Shown: piece after piece, positions 1 through 6,054 of the stretch
Layout of the letters: every line of letters starts with the position of its first letter
How positions within the stretch are numbered: position 1 is the first letter of the stretch
Assembly: GCA_903897565.1 (NCBI GenBank)
Contig: CAIUCF010000253.1
Location: 1 to 7,138, forward strand
Length of the DNA stretch: 7,138 nt
From: an uncultured Rhodospirillales bacterium
GTDB lineage: Bacteria > Pseudomonadota > Alphaproteobacteria > ATCC43930 > CGMCC-115725
Direction of reading: 5' to 3'
Made by a program: the position numbers and the translations under genes
Notes under the pieces: model-generated
Database searches by the model: none
What the model was told of the DNA's origin: nothing
Seen by the model: only the letters and a program-made list of their open reading frames with translations

Positions 1-13
1 GCAGCGCCGGCGG

Positions 14-21
14 CCTCCTCC
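14..21 (-). promoter_or_regulatory. Strong Shine-Dalgarno-like sequence directly after the usp stop
   Basis: Read on the minus strand, the usp stop codon (24-22) is followed immediately by GGAGGAGG. Such a strong ribosome-binding motif right after a stop suggests a second minus-strand gene co-transcribed with usp, starting just outside the window. No ATG, GTG or TTG is present in the remaining 13 bases, so the gene itself is not seen. The motif could also be chance. Confidence 0.3.
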
Positions 22-870
22 TCAGTGGGCGAGGAACAACAACGTCTTGGCGTGATGCAGGACGTACCGGGTCACGCCACCGAAAATGAACTCGCGGGCC
101 CGCGAGTGACCATAGGCGCCGAGCACGATGATCCCGGCGTCGAGCCGTTCGGCCTCCGCGAGCAACGCGGCCCCGACGTCGCCGCTCGACGGCGAGACCG
201 AGATCGCCGTCGCAGCGATGCCGTGCCGGCTCAGGAACTCGAGAAACGGCGCCGGCTCGCCGGCATCCGCGGTCAGTACGGTGACGCTCTTGGCACCGGC
301 GAGCAGCGGCAGCGCCGCAGTCGCCGCGCTTGCGGCCTCGGCGCTGCTGTTCCAGCAGATCACCGCGGCCGAACCCGTCGCCGGCACGACCGGATCCGCG
401 GGGACCACCAGCACCGGCTTGTCCGCCGAGAACAGGGCTGCTTCGAAAATATCCGCGCGATCCGGGGTCGCTTGGCCCGGCAGGATCGTGACCACCAGAT
501 CGTTCACCAGCGCGAAGCGCTTGATCGAATCGGGATCGTCGGCGGGCGTCGTGACGAAGCTTCCCGTCACCGACCCGCCGGCGCTGCCTGCCGGCGCAAC
601 GCCGCGATCGCTCGCCCAGGCGTCGAACAACGTCTTGGCCGCCGCCCGATGGGCATCGTTGCGCTCGGTCAGCGCCTGCAGGAACTCTTCGGTCAGGTAG
701 AACCCAACCCCATCGCCGCCATAGATCACCGGCATCGCGGCGGCGCTGATCTCGCCGAACAGCGCGGTGACGTGAGCCTGCCCCGGCTGGGCCGCCATCC
801 AGGCGGCATCGAGGCAGCGACGATCGAGACCGTCGCCGGTCATCGGTACGAGGATGGATTTGATGGACAT
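22..870 (-). CDS. Universal stress protein with tandem UspA domains
   Basis: The 282-residue protein has two UspA-type alpha/beta domains in tandem, roughly residues 1-158 and 166-282. The first opens with SILVPMTGDG (5-14) and ends with the beta strand KPVLVVPAD (151-159). The second opens with AVICWNSS (169-176). The second ends with GAYGHSRAREFIFGGVT (251-267), a version of the G-2x-G-9x-G nucleotide-binding motif in which the usual final S/T is replaced by G, a form I recall from related alphaproteobacterial proteins. The first domain lacks this motif, so at most one ATP site per chain is expected. There is no signal peptide, so it is probably cytoplasmic. Family members help cells survive oxygen or energy limitation and other stresses; the exact role here is unknown. 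I chose the ATG at 870 because GGAG (884-881) lies 10 bases upstream and MSIKSILVP is a typical family start. A GTG at 897 in frame would add nine residues but is less well supported. The gene is divergent from mreB and is not part of the elongation operon. Confidence 0.9.
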   Translation of the reverse strand: MSIKSILVPMTGDGLDRRCLDAAWMAAQPGQAHVTALFGEISAAAMPVIYGGDGVGFYLTEEFLQALTERNDAHRAAAKTLFDAWASDRGVAPAGSAGGSVTGSFVTTPADDPDSIKRFALVNDLVVTILPGQATPDRADIFEAALFSADKPVLVVPADPVVPATGSAAVICWNSSAEAASAATAALPLLAGAKSVTVLTADAGEPAPFLEFLSRHGIAATAISVSPSSGDVGAALLAEAERLDAGIIVLGAYGHSRAREFIFGGVTRYVLHHAKTLLFLAH

Positions 871-1161
871 GGTCAACGATCTCCGTTGCGGCCCCACTGC
901 CGCGCAAGGGCCTTATTTGACATCCATGGGCCGGCAAGGTCCATGATCCAGGTCACACCTCGAAGGAAACCGGAAGCCGCTCCCGCGATGCAGCGATGCT
1001 CCATGTGAATCCGATTGCGAGTTGGGCCTTGAAGGGCTAGGACTCGGGCACCCTTCGGCGATAGTCAAGAGTGACCGTTTCGTGCCGGGAGGCGCGACCT
1101 CGATCGGTCGCCTGCCCGGCCGCCGGCCAGCGTTGTGGATCATATTCGAGTAGTAGCAAAC
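871..1161. other. Divergent intergenic region between usp and mreB
   Basis: This spacer must hold the promoters of both divergent genes. The usp side has the CRP/FNR-type dyad described separately. For mreB there is a perfect TTGACA at 917-922 on the plus strand, but the nearest -10-like hexamer, CATGAT (942-947), lies at a poor 19-base spacing and would leave a leader of about 210 bases. A second option, TTGCGA (1015-1020) with TAGGAC (1038-1043) at 17 bases, matches weakly. I cannot fix the mreB promoter. Closer to mreB, two adjacent small hairpins lie in the leader (1094-1111 and 1112-1130). I see no gene or RNA gene here. Confidence 0.6.
915..956 (-). promoter_or_regulatory. Candidate CRP/FNR-family-activated promoter of the usp gene
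   Basis: On the minus strand, GTGACCTGGATCAT (956-943) is a dyad that matches the common alphaproteobacterial FNR/FixK box TTGACCTGGATCAA at 12 of 14 positions; this consensus is from memory. Its centre, 949.5, lies exactly 29.5 bases upstream of TCAAAT (920-915), a 4/6 match to the -10 hexamer. If that hexamer occupies -12 to -7, the dyad is centred at -41.5, the class II activator position. Transcription would start near 908, giving a leader of about 38 bases before the ATG at 870. The half-site TGTGA-N6-TCA also partly fits a CRP-type site, so which member of the superfamily binds cannot be decided. Confidence 0.5.
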
Positions 1162-2202
<1,041 letters not shown>

Positions 2203-2282
2203 ATCCTTGACCGGAACCGTGACAAAGGTTTGTCATCCGCGCTTACTTGGTGACGCCGCGGGCGGTATTCCAAGGCAGCGGC

Positions 2283-2288
2283 GGGGAG
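2283..2288 (+). promoter_or_regulatory. Ribosome-binding site that sets the mreC start
   Basis: GGGGAG lies 7 bases before the GTG at 2296 and only 4 bases before the alternative TTG at 2293. The spacing favours the GTG start for mreC. There is no ATG in a suitable place, so mreC uses a non-ATG start either way. Confidence 0.65.
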
Positions 2289-2295
2289 TTGGTTG

Positions 2296-3213
2296 GTGAA
2301 GTCGCGCTCGGGGCCCATTACCCATGTTTTCGCGCCGCTGCGTCTCGTGCCGCAGCGTCTGGCGTTTCCGCTCCTGATCCTGGCTTCGGTGCTGATCCTG
2401 CTCGTCGGGCAGTTCAACCGGCCGCTGGCGGTGCATGCGCGGGTGGCGATCGCCGATGTCGTCGCGCCGGTCCTCGAGGTGATCCATCAGCCGATCGCGG
2501 CCGGCGCGCATCTGACACGGTCGCTGCGCGAAACGGTTGCCCTCTATCAGGAAAATGACCGGCTGCGCGCCGAGAACGCCACCTTGATGCAGTGGCAGGA
2601 GATTGCCCACCAGCTGCAGAGCGAGAACACCGCCCTGCGCAGCCTCGCCCATTACCAGCCGCCGGCGACCACGTTCTTCGTCACCGCCGAAGTCGTGGGC
2701 ACCGCCGGCGGCGCCTTCTCGCGCAGCCTGTTGATCAATCGCGGCAGCGCCGATGGCGTCGCCGAGGGTCAGGCCGCGTTCTCCGGCGAAGGGCTTGTCG
2801 GCCGGATCGTCGAGGTCGGCCGCCGTGCCTCCAGAACCCTGCTGATCAGCGATCTCAACAGCCGCATTCCGGTGCGGATCGAATCGACGCATGAGCGCGC
2901 GATCCTGGCCGGCGACAATACCAGCGAGCCGCAACTGATCTATGTGCCGAGTCGCGGCGGGATTCATGTCGGCGACCGTGTCGTCACCTCCGGCGACGGC
3001 GGTATCTTTCCCCCGGACCTGCCGGTCGGCATCGTCGCCTCGACCGACGGCGACAGCATCCGGGTCGAGCCCTTCACGGCGCTGTCGCAGATCGACTACC
3101 TCCGCATCGCCGATTTCGGCCTATCCGGGGTGTTGCCGCCGAGCGCCGCGCCCCTGCCGCGCCCCGCCGTGGTCAAGCATGGCCATATCAAAGCCGGATC
3201 GCGGCCGCGCTAG
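2296..3213 (+). CDS. mreC: Rod shape-determining protein MreC
   Basis: MreC is a single-pass inner-membrane protein whose periplasmic part binds and activates PBP2, linking it to MreD and MreB. The 305-residue protein has a short basic cytoplasmic start, one membrane segment (about 22-38, LAFPLLILASVLILLVG), and a coiled-coil region (about 72-118, including YQENDRLRAENATL). The two-lobed beta-barrel domain of the family follows (about 125-275). Conserved family patterns are GLVGRIVEVG (166-175), TLLISD (181-186), and GDRVVTSGDGGIFPPDLPVG (226-245). A proline-rich, basic tail (about 281-305) follows and is probably disordered. The start is a GTG supported by GGGGAG seven bases upstream; TTG one codon earlier is possible. 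The mreC stop is followed by a 227-base spacer carrying a palindromic repeat before mreD, an unusually long gap for this operon. Confidence 0.96.
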   Translation: MKSRSGPITHVFAPLRLVPQRLAFPLLILASVLILLVGQFNRPLAVHARVAIADVVAPVLEVIHQPIAAGAHLTRSLRETVALYQENDRLRAENATLMQWQEIAHQLQSENTALRSLAHYQPPATTFFVTAEVVGTAGGAFSRSLLINRGSADGVAEGQAAFSGEGLVGRIVEVGRRASRTLLISDLNSRIPVRIESTHERAILAGDNTSEPQLIYVPSRGGIHVGDRVVTSGDGGIFPPDLPVGIVASTDGDSIRVEPFTALSQIDYLRIADFGLSGVLPPSAAPLPRPAVVKHGHIKAGSRPR

Positions 3214-3304
3214 CGGCGGTAGATGACCATGACGACGACCCCAGAGGACGTCATTGCGAAGAACCGCGCGACGACGCCACGAGTCTTCGCCCGAAGCGGC
3301 ACAG

Positions 3305-3424
3305 CTCCCTCTCTGCCCTTCAGGGGGGAGAGGGCCGGGGTGAGGTGGGCGTTTCAGCTACCGGACCGTCGTACAGACCCACCTCATCCTAAATTCTTCT
3401 CCCCCCTGAAGGGCGGAGAAGGAC
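3305..3424. repeat. Palindromic repeat element (REP/MITE-like) between mreC and mreD
   Basis: Two imperfect inverted arms of about 45 bases (3305-3350 and 3377-3424) surround a loop of about 27 bases. The arms share a perfect 17-base block, 3315-3331 (GCCCTTCAGGGGGGAGA) pairing with 3398-3414, and a perfect 9-base block, 3341-3349 (TGAGGTGGG) pairing with 3378-3386. Between the blocks they differ by substitutions and a small length difference. In RNA this would fold into a long hairpin. The sequence type, with a CCCTTCAGGGGGGAGAG core and a GGTGAGG extension, resembles dispersed palindromic elements I know from many proteobacterial genomes. No transposase and no clear target duplication are seen. 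It sits inside an operon and is not followed by a T-run, so I do not call it a terminator. Confidence 0.8.
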
Positions 3425-3440
3425 TTGGTGTCCGCGGTTC

Positions 3441-3905
3441 ATGATCGCCCAACTCGTCACTCTGGCGCTCGCGATCGTGACCGTGATTCCGCTCGACCTT
3501 CCCGACTACGCCGCGGTCACGCCCGATTTCCTGCTGATCGCCGTCTATCATTGGAGCCTGTACCGGCCCAATGACTTGCCGTATTCGGTCGTTTTCGCGA
3601 TCGCGCTGCTCGAGGATCTGCTGACTGCCGGTCCGCCCGGCCTGATCGAGCTGACCCTACTGTTGGTGCGCTGGACCGTGCTCAATACCCGTCGCCTGTT
3701 CATCGGCCGCAGCTTCCCCTTCGTCTGGGGTGGCTTCGCCGTGACCACCATGATCGTCGCCCTGGCCGACTGGCTGCTGGCAAGCATCCTGGCGGGCGCC
3801 ATGCAGGACCCGCGCAGCGTCGCCTTCCGCACCGTGCTGACCGTGGCGGTCTACCCGATCATGACGCCGCTGTTCGCCCGGCTGCAGAAGCTGAACCCGG
3901 CCTGA
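3441..3905 (+). CDS. mreD: Rod shape-determining protein MreD
   Basis: MreD is a small polytopic inner-membrane protein that acts with MreC to control PBP2 and connect it to MreB. The 154-residue product is strongly hydrophobic, with about five or six membrane segments (roughly 4-18, 25-40, 46-63, 66-80, 93-118, 128-146). The conserved family region is DLLTAGPPGLIELTLLL (59-75), followed by the basic loop NTRRLFIGRSF (82-92). Its position between mreC and mrdA confirms the call. The N-terminus is short: the first membrane segment begins at residue 3 or 4, whereas many alphaproteobacterial MreD proteins have about 10-20 residues before it. There is no good ribosome-binding site within 15 bases of the ATG; the nearest purine-rich sequence, GGAGAAGGA (3414-3422), ends 18 bases upstream and belongs to the repeat. 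The ATG overlaps the TGA of an open frame starting at 3223 (ATGA at 3441-3444), so translation may be coupled. mrdA starts six bases after the stop. Confidence 0.92.
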   Translation: MIAQLVTLALAIVTVIPLDLPDYAAVTPDFLLIAVYHWSLYRPNDLPYSVVFAIALLEDLLTAGPPGLIELTLLLVRWTVLNTRRLFIGRSFPFVWGGFAVTTMIVALADWLLASILAGAMQDPRSVAFRTVLTVAVYPIMTPLFARLQKLNPA

Positions 3906-3911
3906 GCGACG

Positions 3912-5870
3912 ATGGAACGCGACAAGAGCCGCTACAAGACCCTGTCCCGTCGTACCGTCATCATGGCCGGCGGGCAACTCGGCCTGTTTGGCGCGCTGGC
4001 CGCGCGCATGTATTATCTGCAGGTGATCGAGGCCGATCGCTACCGGCTGATGGCCGAGGCCAACCGCGTCAATGTCCAGCTGCTGACGCCGCAGCGCGGC
4101 CGCATCCTGGATCGCTTCGGGGTGGCGCTCGCGACCAATCGCCAGAATTACCGCCTCGTGCTGGTGGCCGAGCAGGCCAACGACATCCCGTCGACCCTCG
4201 ACGCCATCGGCCTGCTGATCCCGCTGGGCGAGGGCGAGAAGCGCAAGGTGCTGCAGGATATCGCCCGCAAGCATCGCTTCGTCCCGGTCGTGGTGAAGGA
4301 CAATCTGACCTGGGAGCAGGTGGCGCGGCTCGAGGTCAATCTCGTGGCCCTGCCCGGCGTCTCGATCGAGCAGGGCTCGAACCGCGCCTATCCCTTCGGC
4401 CCCGAGGTGTCGCATGTGGTCGGCTATGTGGCCCCCGTCGCCGTCGAGGAGTTGAACGGCGACCCCCTGCTCGAACTCCCCGATTTCCAGATCGGCAAGA
4501 GCGGCGTCGAGAAGGCCCAGGATCTCTCCTTGCGCGGCTCTGCCGGGACCAGCCAGGTCGAGGTCAACGCGCTCGGCCGCATCGTCCGCGAGATCAGCCG
4601 CGACGATGGTGAGCCGGGCCAGGAAGTCGTCTTGACGCTCGATATGGGCCTGCAGGATTTCGCCATGCGCCGGCTGGCGCAGGAGGAGAGCGCGACCATG
4701 GTGGTGCTCGACGCCGCCAGCGGCGAAGTGCTGGTGATGGCCTCCTCGCCCGCCTATGACGACAACAGCTTCACCAACGGGCTGTCGCAGAACCTGTGGA
4801 ATTCGCTGATCAACGACCCGCATGCGCCGCTCAACAACAAGGCGATCCAGGGCGTCTACCCGCCGGGCTCGACCTTCAAGCCGACGGTGGCGATGGCGGC
4901 GCTCGAGGCCGGCGTCATCACCCCCGATTTCAGCGTCACCTGCAACGGCAAGATCAGCCTCGGCAGCGCCGAGTTCCATTGCTGGTGGAAGCCTGGTCAC
5001 GGCACCGTCGATCTCCACGGCGGCATCAAGCATTCCTGCGATATCTATTTCTACGAGGTCGCGCGACGGCTCGGGGTCGATCGCATCGCCGAGATGGCCG
5101 ACAAACTCGGCTTCAACAAGCCGACCGGGATCGACATCCCCAACGAGCGCGGCGGCCTGATCCCGACCCGGGCCTGGAAGCTCGCGACTTATGGTGTCCC
5201 CTGGCAGGATGGCGAGACCCTCAGCGTCGGCATCGGCCAGGGCTATGTCTCGGCGACGCCGCTGCAGCTCGCGACCATGGTGGCACGGCTCGCGACCAAC
5301 ACCCAAATCGTACCCCGCCTGGTGCGGCCCCAGGGCATCCTGACGGGCACGGAGGTGCCGAGCGACGTCACCGCGGCAGCGGCGGAGGGCATCGCGCCGG
5401 CGCCGCCGCTGGGCCTGCAGGCGCCGCATCTCGCCGCCGTGCTGTCGGGAATGTCGGCGGTGGTCAACGAGCAGGGCGGCACGGCCTACGCCGCCCGCAT
5501 CATGGATCCGGCCCTGGCCATGGGCGGCAAGTCCGGCACGGCGCAGGTCCGCCACATCTCGCTGGAGGAACGGCTCCACGGCCTGCGCAAGCCCGACCAG
5601 ATTCCCTGGAAGCAGCGCGACCACGCGCTGTTCGTCGCCTTCGCCCCCGTCGACCAGCCGCGCTATGTTTGCGCGATCGTGATCGAGCACGGCATCGGCG
5701 GCTCGAAATTCGCAGCGCCGATCGCCCGCGACATCCTGACCGAATGCCAGAAGCGCGACCCGGCGCGACAACGCCCGAAATCCCTCGCCATCCCGATCAA
5801 CGCCGCCATCGCCGCGGGCCTGGTGACCCCGGGGGCGCCGGCCGAGCCGAATGGGGAGATTCAGGATTGA
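3912..5870 (+). CDS. mrdA: Penicillin-binding protein 2 (elongation-specific DD-transpeptidase)
   Basis: PBP2 cross-links peptidoglycan strands during lateral-wall growth, paired with the glycosyltransferase RodA and activated by MreC. The 652-residue protein has a cytoplasmic basic start, one membrane anchor (about 15-34), a pedestal region opening with the class B PBP signature TPQRGRILDRFG (59-70), and a C-terminal transpeptidase domain (about 250-610). All three catalytic motifs are intact: S320-T-F-K323 with the nucleophile S320, S375-C-D377, and K540-S-G-T543. The SCD version of the second motif is known from other PBP2 proteins. C344 and C357 flank a short loop in the periplasmic domain and could form a disulfide. 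The last 45 or so residues are proline- and alanine-rich and probably flexible. The start ATG lies six bases after the mreD stop and has only a weak ribosome-binding site, consistent with translational coupling. A 184-base spacer with a palindromic repeat separates it from rodA. Confidence 0.97.
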   Translation: MERDKSRYKTLSRRTVIMAGGQLGLFGALAARMYYLQVIEADRYRLMAEANRVNVQLLTPQRGRILDRFGVALATNRQNYRLVLVAEQANDIPSTLDAIGLLIPLGEGEKRKVLQDIARKHRFVPVVVKDNLTWEQVARLEVNLVALPGVSIEQGSNRAYPFGPEVSHVVGYVAPVAVEELNGDPLLELPDFQIGKSGVEKAQDLSLRGSAGTSQVEVNALGRIVREISRDDGEPGQEVVLTLDMGLQDFAMRRLAQEESATMVVLDAASGEVLVMASSPAYDDNSFTNGLSQNLWNSLINDPHAPLNNKAIQGVYPPGSTFKPTVAMAALEAGVITPDFSVTCNGKISLGSAEFHCWWKPGHGTVDLHGGIKHSCDIYFYEVARRLGVDRIAEMADKLGFNKPTGIDIPNERGGLIPTRAWKLATYGVPWQDGETLSVGIGQGYVSATPLQLATMVARLATNTQIVPRLVRPQGILTGTEVPSDVTAAAAEGIAPAPPLGLQAPHLAAVLSGMSAVVNEQGGTAYAARIMDPALAMGGKSGTAQVRHISLEERLHGLRKPDQIPWKQRDHALFVAFAPVDQPRYVCAIVIEHGIGGSKFAAPIARDILTECQKRDPARQRPKSLAIPINAAIAAGLVTPGAPAEPNGEIQD

Positions 5871-5923
5871 GGTCCGCGCCGAAGGATCGGGGAGACAGGC
5901 TCAGCGCTCGCCCCCTCATTATC

Positions 5924-6028
5924 CGTCATCCCCGCGGAGGCGGGGATCCATCGGTGTGTCGGCCCGTCGCCTCCTGGGACGAAGAGCCGTCACGCGACAG
6001 ATGGATCCCCGCCTCCGCGGGGATGACG
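5924..6028. repeat. Palindromic repeat element with perfect 29-base arms between mrdA and rodA
   Basis: Bases 5924-5952 are the exact reverse complement of 6000-6028. The arms begin CGTCATCCCCGCGGAGGCGG and continue into GGATCCATC; the 47-base centre (5953-5999) is only partly complementary. Each arm contains its own smaller palindrome, CCCCGC-GGA-GGCGGGG. Sequences of this kind, encoding peptides such as MDPRLRGDD or VIPAEAGIH depending on strand, are familiar as dispersed repeats in many proteobacteria. The perfect pairing suggests a recent copy or selection for the stem. It shares no sequence with the mreC-mreD repeat. There is no transposase and no T-run after the stem. Its right arm ends 26 bases before the rodA ATG. 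Confidence 0.85.
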
Positions 6029-6054
6029 ATCGATAATTTCGGATGTTCCCCAGC

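Noticed and set aside
917..947. Plus-strand TTGACA (917-922) as part of the mreB promoter
   Set aside because: The -35 hexamer is perfect, but the only acceptable -10-like sequence lies at 19 bases and the leader would be about 210 bases. The same bases are better explained by the minus-strand -10.
25..1008. A 327-codon plus-strand open frame opposite the usp gene
   Set aside because: The minus-strand frame encodes a clear two-domain universal stress protein with its nucleotide-binding motif; the plus-strand product is arginine-rich shadow sequence.
1135..1161. Upstream GTG as the mreB start
   Set aside because: It would add nine residues before the conserved amphipathic N-terminal helix MFRSLLG, where MreB proteins normally begin.
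3378..3424. The repeat arm as an intrinsic terminator after mreC
   Set aside because: There is no T-run after the stem, and the genes downstream belong to the same conserved operon.
3657..5771. A 704-codon open frame antisense to mreD and mrdA
   Set aside because: It is antisense to two certain genes and its product is rich in R, H, D, A and G with no recognisable motif, as expected for the shadow of GC-rich codon use.
5851..6036. A 61-codon frame overlapping the mrdA end and crossing the second palindrome
   Set aside because: Most of the product is repeat-encoded sequence (SSPRRRGSI, MDPRLRGDD) typical of such elements and not a protein.
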